Part shown: positions 1 to 5,632 of the stretch, one piece after another
How positions within the stretch are numbered: position 1 is the stretch's first letter
Layout of the letters: each line of letters starts with the position of its first letter
Source: an uncultured Collinsella sp.
GTDB lineage: Bacteria > Actinomycetota > Coriobacteriia > Coriobacteriales > Coriobacteriaceae
Direction: 5' to 3'
Assembly: GCA_900550595.1 (NCBI GenBank)
Contig: URTB01000088.1
Span: 1 to 6,158, forward strand
Length of the DNA: 6,158 nt
Translations under genes and position numbers: made by a program
The notes under the pieces: generated by a model
What the model was told of the DNA's origin: nothing
Database searches by the model: none
The model's input: the letters and a program-made list of their open reading frames with translations, nothing else

Positions 1-27
1 CGGCATTCGTCTTGGTAAGCAATTCAT
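1..27 (-). CDS. Start of a divergent leftward gene, product unknown (partial)
   Basis: On the minus strand an ATG at 27-25 follows a perfect AGGAGG Shine-Dalgarno (40-35) with 7 bases between, and opens a frame that runs off the window edge. Only nine codons are visible (MNCLPRRMP), too few to assign a family. The call rests on the ribosome site and on a good promoter further upstream on the same strand. Its position opposite a LysR-type regulator with a LysR-box between them makes it the likely regulated target. That role is inferred from layout, not from the peptide. Confidence 0.55.
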
Positions 28-88
28 ATGCGGGCCTCCTTTCGCATCCCGGTTCCGTGGTCGGCTTAATTACCTACCGCCTTTGTGT

Positions 89-124
89 GTTTTGAATAGT
101 ACGAGCATTGTTTCCCTCGGTCAA
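89..124 (-). promoter_or_regulatory. Sigma70-type promoter of the divergent leftward gene
   Basis: Read on the minus strand: TTGACC (-35, 124-119), a 17-base spacer, then TACTAT (-10, 101-96). Transcription would begin near position 89, giving a leader of about 62 bases before the ATG at 27. The hexamers and spacer are close to the housekeeping consensus. This is the best-formed promoter in the window. Confidence 0.7.
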
Positions 125-143
125 TCACTTAAAAGCGCTAACT

Positions 144-166
144 TGTTATCGGTTTTATAGATAACA
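144..166. promoter_or_regulatory. LysR-box operator (ATC-N9-GAT dyad)
   Basis: A perfect 7-bp inverted repeat, TGTTATC-N9-GATAACA, contains both the ATC-N9-GAT form and the T-N11-A core (T149, A161) known for LysR-type binding sites. Its centre (about 155) is roughly 66 bp upstream of the predicted leftward transcription start, where LysR-type activators usually place their recognition site. It also ends 19 bases before the regulator's own ATG, so occupancy could block that gene's promoter. Binding by the adjacent regulator is inferred. Confidence 0.7.
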
Positions 167-185
167 CTCGAAAGGACGGGCGCCG

Positions 186-1124
186 ATGACCCTCCAGCAG
201 CTTCGCTTTTTGATCGCCGTGGCAGAGTCCGGTTCGATCAACGCCGCAGCCCAGCGCCTCTATACGGCGCAGTCCAATATCTCCAATGCCGTCAAAAGCC
301 TGGAGCAGGAACTTCATATCGAAATCTTTACGCGCTCCAGCCGCGGTGTTGCACTCACCAACGACGGCACCGAGCTTTTGGGTTATGCACGCCAGGTCGT
401 AGAGCAGGCCGACATGCTCGAGGCCCGCTACGAGGACGGCGGTACACCTCAGGCCCGCCTCGCCATCTCGGCCCAACACTACGCGTTTTCGGTCGAGGCC
501 TTTGTCAACGTCGTCGAGCGCTGCCGCGACAGCAAGTTCGAGTTCATCATGCGCGAGACCACCACGGCGCAGATCATCGACGACGTCCGTGCGTTTCGCA
601 GCGATATCGGCATTCTGTATCTGGATGACTTTAACGCCCGCGTTCTGCAGAAGGCCTTCGCCGATGCCCGAGCGAGCTTTCATCCCCTCTTTGATGCGAA
701 GGTCCACGTGTTCGTCAGCAAACGCCACCCGCTCGCACGCCGCTCGCAGCTGTCCCTTGCCGACCTCACGCCCTATACGCGCTACAGCTTTGAGCAAGGC
801 ACCTCGAACTCCTTCTATTACGCCGAGGAACCGTTTAGCTATATTCCCTGCAACCGCAATATCCGCGTATCCGACCGCGGGACGCTCACCAACCTGCTTA
901 TCACCTCGAACGGCTATGCGCTGTCGACCGGCGTACTCTCCAGCGAAATGCAGTGGGGCATGGCCTCGATCCCCCTGGCAGACGCCCCGACGATGCATGT
1001 GGGCTACATCATGCATGACGACCGCAAACCCTCTCCCCTCTTGCAGCAATACCTCGACGAGCTCAACCGCATCATCCATGCCAACCAACTGTCGGAAGAC
1101 GGGGTAGAAATCGTAGATTGCTAG
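186..1124 (+). CDS. LysR-type transcriptional regulator
   Basis: A 312-residue cytoplasmic DNA-binding regulator, normal length for the LysR family. Residues 1-60 form the winged helix-turn-helix: 'LQQLRFLIAVAESGSINAAA' is the usual family opening, followed by the recognition helix near 'AQSNISNAVKSLEQEL' (28-43) and the wing 'IFTRSSRGVALTNDG' (47-61). Residues about 64-85 are the linker helix, and the remainder is the two-lobed effector-binding domain. The ATG at 186 has AAAGGA nine bases upstream. The gene diverges from the leftward gene at the window start, with a LysR-box between them, so it probably controls that gene and itself. The effector cannot be told from sequence. No clear -35/-10 pair of its own was found. 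Confidence 0.93.
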   Translation: MTLQQLRFLIAVAESGSINAAAQRLYTAQSNISNAVKSLEQELHIEIFTRSSRGVALTNDGTELLGYARQVVEQADMLEARYEDGGTPQARLAISAQHYAFSVEAFVNVVERCRDSKFEFIMRETTTAQIIDDVRAFRSDIGILYLDDFNARVLQKAFADARASFHPLFDAKVHVFVSKRHPLARRSQLSLADLTPYTRYSFEQGTSNSFYYAEEPFSYIPCNRNIRVSDRGTLTNLLITSNGYALSTGVLSSEMQWGMASIPLADAPTMHVGYIMHDDRKPSPLLQQYLDELNRIIHANQLSEDGVEIVDC

Positions 1125-1143
1125 CCCCCGGCGGGCATGGCGC

Positions 1144-1149
1144 TACAAT
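1144..1149 (+). promoter_or_regulatory. Probable -10 element of rnhA
   Basis: TACAAT, one base from the TATAAT consensus, lies 38 bases before the GTG start, in the 63-base gap after lysR. No convincing -35 hexamer is seen at 16-18 bases upstream (TTGCTA at 1118-1123 would need a 20-base spacer). The element sits within GCGCTACAAT, and a near-identical GCGCTACACT precedes the oxidoreductase gene. Confidence 0.4.
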
Positions 1150-1187
1150 GGTCACTCACGCGAAACGTACCCAACGAAAGGAACCAT

Positions 1188-1673
1188 GTGAAGGTCATCA
1201 TCTATACCGACGGCTCGGCCCGATCAAATCCGGGACGTGGCGGCTACGGCGCCGTGCTCAAATACACCAACCCCGCCGGCAAGACCTTCACCTCTGAGCT
1301 TTCGCGCGGCTACGCCAAGACCACCAACAACCGTATGGAGCTCATGGCGGTCATCGTGGCACTCGAGGCGCTCAACCGCCCCTGCGACGTCGAAGTCCAT
1401 TCCGATTCGCAGTACGTCGTCAACGCCTTCAACAAGCACTGGATTGACGGATGGAAAAAACGCGGCTGGAAGACCGCCAACAAGCAGCCTGTCAAGAACC
1501 GCGACCTGTGGGAGCGTCTGCTTGCCGCAAAGAGCAAGCATAAGGTGGAGTTCATCTGGGTTAAGGGTCACGCCGGCCATGAGCTCAACGAGCGCTGCGA
1601 CGAGCTTGCCACCACGGCGGCCGACGGCAGCAACCTCGATATCGACACCGGCTTTAACGAGAGCGACCTGTAA
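1188..1673 (+). CDS. rnhA: Ribonuclease HI
   Basis: Degrades the RNA strand of RNA-DNA hybrids (R-loops, primer remnants) in the cytoplasm. With the GTG start the protein is 161 residues, close to the 155 of the E. coli enzyme, and begins [10 protein letters not shown] as the family does. The catalytic acids are all present: D8 (YTDGS), E51 (NRMELMA), D73 (HSDSQYV) and D138 (RCDELA), plus the catalytic-loop histidine H128 (WVKGHAGH). The basic handle (about 84-108, '[21 protein letters not shown]') closely resembles the E. coli type. GTG at 1188 is preferred over the in-frame ATG at 1137 because it has AAAGGA (1177-1182) five bases upstream and matches family N-termini. An ATG at 1186, in another frame, is followed at once by TGA. 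The last 15 or so residues are an acidic tail outside the core fold. Confidence 0.96.
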   Translation: MKVIIYTDGSARSNPGRGGYGAVLKYTNPAGKTFTSELSRGYAKTTNNRMELMAVIVALEALNRPCDVEVHSDSQYVVNAFNKHWIDGWKKRGWKTANKQPVKNRDLWERLLAAKSKHKVEFIWVKGHAGHELNERCDELATTAADGSNLDIDTGFNESDL

Positions 1674-1707
1674 CGGCGTTTTCGCACGCTTTTGTGTCCT
1701 CCCGCGC

Positions 1708-1713
1708 TACACT
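1708..1713 (+). promoter_or_regulatory. Possible -10 element of the oxidoreductase gene
   Basis: TACACT within GCGCTACACT, 33 bases before the ATG at 1747 and inside the 73-base gap after rnhA. No good -35 is at the expected distance. The case rests on its likeness to the rnhA -10 region. Confidence 0.3.
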
Positions 1714-1746
1714 CATCCTGTAAACCGAACGGCACGAGGGGGATAC

Positions 1747-2853
1747 ATGCTGCGTATAGCAACCATCGGCACATCCATGATCACCGACGACTTTATCCAA
1801 GTCGTCAATGCCAACGACCAGGCTGTATTCGTAGGCACGCTCTCGCGCAATGCCGAGCGCGGCGCCGCGTTTACCGCCGAACACAGCGGCGAACGCAACT
1901 TCACCGCACTCGACGAGCTCGCGTCCGCCGACGACGTCGATGCCGTCTACATCGGCAGCCCCAACGCGCTCCATCACGAGCAGGCGCTCGCCTGCATCGC
2001 CGGTGGCAAGCACGTCATCGTCGAGAAGCCCTTCTGCGCCACCGAGGCGCAGGCGTTGGAAGTCTTCCGCGCTGCCGAGGCAGCAGGTGTCGTGGCCCTC
2101 GAGGCCATGCGCCCGCTCCATGACCCCGCTTTCCACGCCATCGAGGACGCCCTGGGCGAGATTGCGCCCATTCGTCGTGCCTCATTGCGCTTTGGCAAGT
2201 ATTCCTCGCGCTACAACGAGATTCTCGCGGGACGCTCCACCAATATCTTCGACTGCAATATGGCATCGGGTTCCCTCATGGACATTGGCGTCTACACCGT
2301 CGAGCCCATGGTCGAGATTTTCGGCATGCCCTCCGGCCTTACGAGCATGGCTACTCTGCTCGACCCCACCACGCGACAGCTCACGCACGGCCCCATCGAC
2401 GGCTGCGGTTCTATCCTCGCCAGCTACGGCGGTGGCCGCATCTCCGTCGAGCTCGCGCACTCCAAAATTACGAATGACCTGCTGCCCTCGCAGATCGAAG
2501 GCGAGCGTGGCACTATCCAGATCGACCATCTGTCCACGCCCCGCAACGTCCGCATCGACTATCGCGGCGATGTCGTACGCGGCTCGGCGACCGAGGCACC
2601 GCGCGAACAGGGCGACAACGGCCGCGTGCTCGACCTGCCCAAATCGAGCAACACCATGGAATACGAACTCACAGACTTTATCACCGCCATCGGCGGCATC
2701 GATAACGTTAAGGAAGAGATTTGGGAGACCCCGGCGGGACGCCACGAGCTTGGCCACTACCGCGATGTCACGCTCGTCTCACTGCGCATCATGGATGCCG
2801 TGCGTCAGCAGGCCGGCATTACCTTCCCCGCCGATTCAGTCAAGCAGGCATAG
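1747..2853 (+). CDS. Gfo/Idh/MocA-family NAD(P)-dependent oxidoreductase
   Basis: A 368-residue cytoplasmic dehydrogenase of the glucose-fructose oxidoreductase / inositol dehydrogenase family, which oxidises or reduces sugars, polyols and related compounds with NAD(P). Residues 1-120 form the Rossmann domain: 'LRIATIGTSMI' at the start, 'VDAVYIGSPNALHHEQA' (64-80), and the family EKP motif at 93-95 (K94 catalytic). Residues 121-368 form the C-terminal substrate domain, with 'GSLMDIGVYTVEP' (175-187). D179 and Y183 align with the aspartate and tyrosine of the glucose-fructose oxidoreductase subgroup, rather than the D...H pair of inositol dehydrogenases. The nucleotide loop is G-T-S-M instead of the usual GxGxxG. 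The ATG follows a GAGGGGG ribosome site. The substrate cannot be named. It is immediately followed, 2 bases after its stop, by the acylphosphatase gene. Confidence 0.92.
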   Translation: MLRIATIGTSMITDDFIQVVNANDQAVFVGTLSRNAERGAAFTAEHSGERNFTALDELASADDVDAVYIGSPNALHHEQALACIAGGKHVIVEKPFCATEAQALEVFRAAEAAGVVALEAMRPLHDPAFHAIEDALGEIAPIRRASLRFGKYSSRYNEILAGRSTNIFDCNMASGSLMDIGVYTVEPMVEIFGMPSGLTSMATLLDPTTRQLTHGPIDGCGSILASYGGGRISVELAHSKITNDLLPSQIEGERGTIQIDHLSTPRNVRIDYRGDVVRGSATEAPREQGDNGRVLDLPKSSNTMEYELTDFITAIGGIDNVKEEIWETPAGRHELGHYRDVTLVSLRIMDAVRQQAGITFPADSVKQA

Positions 2854-2855
2854 CG

Positions 2856-3266
2856 ATGGGCCTCTTCGATACGTTCTTCTCCAGCGTCACCGGCGGCAGT
2901 CGAGAGCCTCAAAAACCATCAAACATCGAGCTCGAGCTGCGCCGCAGGCTTACTGTGCTCGCAAGCGACGAGGCCACTCAAGACACTCCCCTGCGCTACT
3001 TCCTGCGCTGGGCGGGGCAAGTCCAAGGCGTTGGTTTTCGCTTTACCAACACCAACCTCGCGCAGGCACGCGCACTCACCGGCTGGGTGCGTAACATGGA
3101 AGACGGCTCAGTCGAGATGGAGATACAGGGAGCTCCGGCAAACATCCTATCTCATCTCGAGGCGCTTCATGCCTCCTACGAGCGCATGGGAACGCGTTTT
3201 CGCCTCGTAGACGCCCAGGTCCGAGCCCCACTTGCCAATGAAGACGGCTTCAGTCCTCATTATTAG
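2856..3266 (+). CDS. acyP: Acylphosphatase with N-terminal extension
   Basis: Hydrolyses the carboxyl-phosphate bond of acylphosphates such as acetyl-phosphate or carbamoyl-phosphate. The protein is 136 residues, while the stand-alone family is about 90. The acylphosphatase fold occupies roughly 47-125: 'GQVQGVGFRF' (54-63) carries the phosphate-binding arginine R62, and 'GWVRNMEDGSVE' (76-87) carries the catalytic asparagine N80. Residues 1-46 are an extra region with a charged, probably helical stretch (about 22-37, 'SNIELELRRRLTVLA'). The start at 2856 is 2 bases past the preceding stop, with only a weak AAGCAGG ribosome site inside that gene, which suggests translational coupling. An in-frame ATG at 2721 lies inside the oxidoreductase gene and its added residues look like shadow sequence, so it was not used. 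Confidence 0.9.
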   Translation: MGLFDTFFSSVTGGSREPQKPSNIELELRRRLTVLASDEATQDTPLRYFLRWAGQVQGVGFRFTNTNLAQARALTGWVRNMEDGSVEMEIQGAPANILSHLEALHASYERMGTRFRLVDAQVRAPLANEDGFSPHY

Positions 3267-3291
3267 TATTGTGTGCTAAATAAGGTATCAT
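3263..3291 (+). promoter_or_regulatory. perR promoter with overlapping dyad (candidate operator)
   Basis: TTAGTA (-35, 3263-3268), a 17-base spacer and TATCAT (-10, 3286-3291) lie upstream of the Fur-family gene, with the -35 overlapping the acylphosphatase stop codon. The same bases hold a 17-bp imperfect palindrome, TTAGTATTGTGTGCTAA (3263-3279), with 5 of 8 base pairs matching including the outer four. Fur-family regulators often bind AT-rich dyads over their own promoters, so this is a candidate autoregulatory site. It does not closely match the B. subtilis PerR box. Confidence 0.5.
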
Positions 3292-3327
3292 TTACCTACG
3301 ACCGTTAATAGAAAAGAGGCGAGGCGC

Positions 3328-3708
3328 ATGGCGGTGCAAAGAAGGAATACCAGGCAGCGAAAGCTGGTTCTTGACGCCGTGCGCCAAAGCTATAACCATC
3401 CCACCGCTGACGAAATCTACAACGTCGTGCGCGCGCAGGATGACAAAATCAGCCGCGGTACGGTCTACCGCAACCTCAATCTCTTGGCCGACGCCGGCGA
3501 GATCCTCTCAATCAAGACGCCGGGCGGCAGCCGCTTCGATCGCACGATCGAGCCGCATGCGCATATCATCTGCACCTCGTGCAGCCGCGTCATCGATGTG
3601 CCGCTCCCCTTCGACGCCCAGCTCGACGCAAAGGCGTCCGAGCAAATCGGCTGGAACGTCACGTCGCACTACACCATCTTCGAGGGCCTCTGCCCCAACT
3701 GTAGGTAG
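3328..3708 (+). CDS. perR: PerR-type Fur-family metalloregulator
   Basis: A 126-residue cytoplasmic metal-dependent repressor. Residues 1-65 are the winged helix ('HPTADEIYNVV' 24-34, 'SRGTVYRNLNLLADAGEI' 42-59). The rest is the metal-binding dimerisation domain. Ligands match those of B. subtilis PerR with identical spacing from D71 on: H24, D71, H77, H79 and D90 for the regulatory Fe/Mn site (PerR H37, D85, H91, H93, D104), and C82, C85, C122, C125 for structural zinc (PerR C96, C99, C136, C139). Aspartate at 90, where Fur proteins usually have glutamate, favours peroxide sensing by histidine oxidation over iron sensing. The protein is about 13 residues shorter at the N-terminus than B. subtilis PerR and stops one residue after the last cysteine. 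Start ATG with AGAGG eight bases upstream. No known peroxide-stress target gene is in the window. The PerR call is inferred from ligands; Fur or Zur activity is not excluded. Confidence 0.88.
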   Translation: MAVQRRNTRQRKLVLDAVRQSYNHPTADEIYNVVRAQDDKISRGTVYRNLNLLADAGEILSIKTPGGSRFDRTIEPHAHIICTSCSRVIDVPLPFDAQLDAKASEQIGWNVTSHYTIFEGLCPNCR

Positions 3709-3722
3709 ATTTTGGGACATGC

Positions 3723-4520
3723 CTACTCAGCAAGTAGACGACGCAGCTCTTCTTCGACCGTGCGCACGTAGCGGACACGGTCATTGACACCGCGCATGCT
3801 GGGATTGCAGCTCTCCATCAGATAGGGATGGCCCACCACGTTGAGCATGTCGCGATCGTTTTCGTTATCGCCAAACGCCATCATTTCGTTAGGTGAGATC
3901 CCCAGTGCGCGACCATAATCGGCAAGCGCGGACCCCTTGCCTGAATCAAAGCCGATAAAGTCGGTCCATTCGGTTCCCGACGTCATCACATCGACCCGGT
4001 CGCTAAAGCGACGCACAAAATACTCCAGCGCTGCCGGCTGCTCCGTCTCGGGCGTTTGAAACGCAATTTTAATGACATCCTCGTCAATGTCCTCGGGACG
4101 GTCGACCACCGCCACATCGCAATGGACCTCGTAACGCAAATGGTCGATGAACGCATCGTTGCCGCTTATGGTGTAGAGGTGCCCCTCACACGAAAGGGTC
4201 ACGTCGGCATGGGGGTAGGCGACCACGGCATTCGCGATATCCATCGCCAGGTCACGCTCCATAGAGCGCTTGACGACGGCATGCCCCTCGCTCATCACCA
4301 GGGCTCCGTTTTCGCACACATAGGCGAGCTCATCGGCCACCGGGGCAAACAGATAGCGCAAGCTCGCATATTGACGGCCGCTCGCCGGCATAAACACAAT
4401 GCCGCGACGATGCAGCTCATCGATGAGCTCAAAGGCCTCGGAACGCGGCTCGCGCTCCCCCGGATGCAGCAACGTGCCGTCCAAATCGCATGCAATCAGC
4501 CTGATTCCTTCAAGACCCAT
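3723..4520 (-). CDS. Cof-type HAD-superfamily phosphatase
   Basis: A 265-residue cytoplasmic phosphatase of the HAD IIB (Cof/YidA) group, which dephosphorylates small molecules such as sugar phosphates or flavin intermediates. All HAD motifs are visible: I, DLDGT with nucleophile D12 and acid/base D14; II, S47 in 'FMPASGRQ'; III, K195 in 'DSGKGSAL'; IV, 'GDNENDRDML' with D218 and D222. 'CENGALV' (69-75) is typical of this group. Residues of about 80-185 form the C2-type cap. The ATG at 4520 was chosen over an upstream in-frame ATG at 4580 because GGGGGA lies six bases before it and the family starts just ahead of motif I; the longer form would also run through a perfect hairpin. The gene converges on perR, with only 14 bases between the stop codons and no clear terminator there. 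Confidence 0.9.
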   Translation of the reverse strand: MGLEGIRLIACDLDGTLLHPGEREPRSEAFELIDELHRRGIVFMPASGRQYASLRYLFAPVADELAYVCENGALVMSEGHAVVKRSMERDLAMDIANAVVAYPHADVTLSCEGHLYTISGNDAFIDHLRYEVHCDVAVVDRPEDIDEDVIKIAFQTPETEQPAALEYFVRRFSDRVDVMTSGTEWTDFIGFDSGKGSALADYGRALGISPNEMMAFGDNENDRDMLNVVGHPYLMESCNPSMRGVNDRVRYVRTVEEELRRLLAE

Positions 4521-4551
4521 ATGCTTTCCCCCACAGCATTTCATCAACAGC

Positions 4552-4590
4552 AAGACGGACTTTGAATAGTTGCCTCTCAAAGTCCGTCTT
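4552..4590 (-). terminator. Perfect 14-bp hairpin between ureE-like and HAD genes
   Basis: AAGACGGACTTTGA (4552-4565) and its exact reverse complement (4577-4590) flank an 11-base loop. On the minus strand the hairpin begins 14 bases after the stop of the UreE-like gene, the right place for a terminator, but the right arm is followed by CTTGCTGTTG rather than a U-run, so termination may be partial. It also lies about 30 bases upstream of the HAD start codon and could act as an attenuator or processing site. No promoter for the HAD gene was identified in the rest of this 83-base gap. Confidence 0.5.
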
Positions 4591-4603
4591 ACGCATGCGC
4601 ACG

Positions 4604-5182
4604 TTAACCGCGCACCTTCTTTACGATCGTAAAGTCTGGAGCCATACTCACAACAACATCCGCCGCGCTCGATGCAAAGCGTCGACTGGCATCGAGCTCG
4701 CGTGTGACCACCGAGAGCCGAACGCCCCCGATGCCCCGGAGTATACGACCCAAAACCGGTTGCACCGGCGTATACATGCGCACGGTATAATCATCCGAGT
4801 CACCCCGGAAGAGCGGCGCATGCATGTTGCCGATCTCCCAGCACGCATGTGCGAGCACAATCGGATCCATGCGGTCGACTTCGACCAAATAGACCTCGGC
4901 GCTGCGCAGGCGCACGACAACCGTCACGGGCACCATGCCCGAACGGTCGATGGCGAGCACGTCGCCGTCGGCAAGACGACCGCCGTCGGCAGCATCCAGC
5001 CGAACATCAACCGTGCGCCCCAGCTCCGTCACGCCCACAAACAGGCGCGCATCAGCCTGGTCCCAATCGAGTAGCAGCTCGTCAACCTCAAAGACGCCAC
5101 CCAGCTCCCGACGAAGCAGGAGTTCATAGGACGGGTCGTTGAGATTTCCCAAACATGTCGTCGAAACCAAGCGTTCAGGCAT
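4604..5182 (-). CDS. ureE: UreE-like (urease accessory, nickel chaperone family) protein
   Basis: A 192-residue protein with UreE layout. UreE is a cytoplasmic dimer that delivers nickel to the urease maturation complex. Residues about 8-100 resemble the UreE N-terminal domain ('CLGNLNDP' 10-17, 'LLLDWDQADARL' 36-47, 'LADGDVLAID' 70-79). 'CWEIGNMHAPLF' (114-125) corresponds to the signature 'YHLGNRHVPLQ' that opens the metal-binding domain. H121 aligns with the Klebsiella UreE interface nickel ligand H96. E116 replaces H91, the H110/H112 pair is absent, and there is no histidine-rich tail. 'VQPVLGRILRGIGGVRL' (140-156) matches the following helix region. The ATG lies 3 bases after the SlyD-like stop, with GAGG inside that gene eight bases upstream, so the two are almost surely one operon. 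Assignment is from motif recall; function in urease maturation is unproven, as no urease gene is visible. Confidence 0.72.
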   Translation of the reverse strand: MPERLVSTTCLGNLNDPSYELLLRRELGGVFEVDELLLDWDQADARLFVGVTELGRTVDVRLDAADGGRLADGDVLAIDRSGMVPVTVVVRLRSAEVYLVEVDRMDPIVLAHACWEIGNMHAPLFRGDSDDYTVRMYTPVQPVLGRILRGIGGVRLSVVTRELDASRRFASSAADVVVSMAPDFTIVKKVRG

Positions 5183-5185
5183 ACT

Positions 5186-5614
5186 CTAGTCCTCGACCTC
5201 GACGAGCTCGATATCAAAGTTGAGGTCCTTGCCGGCGAGCTCGTGGTTGGCATCGAGCGTCACGGCCTCGGGCGTCACATCGATGACCACGGCGGGGACA
5301 GGCATGCCGCTCGGAGTGGACAGGAAGAGCTTCATGCCCTTCTCGATCTGCTCGATATTGGGAACCTGTTCGGCCGGGAAGGTAATAACCATATCGGGAT
5401 TGTGCTCGCCGTAGGCATCGGCAGCAGGAATGTGCACGGTCTTCTTCTCGCCCACCTGCATGTCGACAACAGCGGCGTCGAAGCCCTTGATCATCTGGCC
5501 GGCGCCGCAGGTGAACTCCAGCGGCTCGCCGCGATCGTAGGAGCTATCGAACTGCGTGCCGTCATCGAGCGTGCCGCGATAATGGGTCTTGACCTTCTTG
5601 CCCTGGTTGGACAT
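5186..5614 (-). CDS. SlyD-type FKBP peptidyl-prolyl cis-trans isomerase
   Basis: A 142-residue cytoplasmic prolyl isomerase and folding helper. The split FKBP domain is seen at about 7-68 ('VKTHYRGTLDDGTQFDSS', 'GQMIKGFDAAVVDMQVGEKK') and 119-142 ('LDANHELAGKDLNFDIELVE', close to SlyD 'NHMLAGQNLKFNVEVV'). Between them, residues about 69-118 ('YGEHNPDMVITFP', 'GMKLFLSTPSGMPVPAVV') are the insert-in-flap chaperone domain that defines SlyD-type FKBPs. The histidine- and cysteine-rich metal-binding tail of E. coli SlyD is absent; the protein ends in acidic residues. The ATG at 5614 is preferred because GGAGG (5624-5620) lies five bases before it and the family starts here; an in-frame ATG at 5644 has no comparable site. 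First gene of the leftward operon with the UreE-like gene. Confidence 0.92.
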   Translation of the reverse strand: MSNQGKKVKTHYRGTLDDGTQFDSSYDRGEPLEFTCGAGQMIKGFDAAVVDMQVGEKKTVHIPAADAYGEHNPDMVITFPAEQVPNIEQIEKGMKLFLSTPSGMPVPAVVIDVTPEAVTLDANHELAGKDLNFDIELVEVED

Positions 5615-5632
5615 GGTAACCTCCGTGATAAG

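Noticed and set aside
138..1088. Long open frame of 316 codons on the minus strand opposite lysR
   Set aside because: It is the antisense shadow of a clear LysR gene in GC-rich DNA; it has no ribosome site or recognisable family.
1672..1700. Possible terminator after rnhA (GCGT...ACGC followed by TTTT)
   Set aside because: The stem is only four base pairs and the T-run is short, too weak to call.
1237..1746. In-frame upstream extension of the oxidoreductase gene to an ATG at 1237
   Set aside because: The added residues are an out-of-frame reading of rnhA, and the ATG at 1747 has a strong ribosome site and family-typical start.
3723..3737. Small inverted repeat CTACT-N5-AGTAG at the perR/HAD convergence
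   Set aside because: Five base pairs inside the HAD coding end with no U-run; not a credible bidirectional terminator.
4056..4565. Plus-strand open frame of 169 codons
   Set aside because: It is antisense to the HAD phosphatase, whose four motifs are intact on the other strand.
4592..4599. CGCATGCG palindrome near the UreE-like stop
   Set aside because: Eight-base palindromes of this kind are expected by chance in GC-rich DNA, and nothing in its position supports a function.
4562..5074. Plus-strand open frame of 170 codons opposite the UreE-like gene
   Set aside because: The minus-strand frame has the UreE signature, a coupled start and a ribosome site; the plus-strand frame has no family features.
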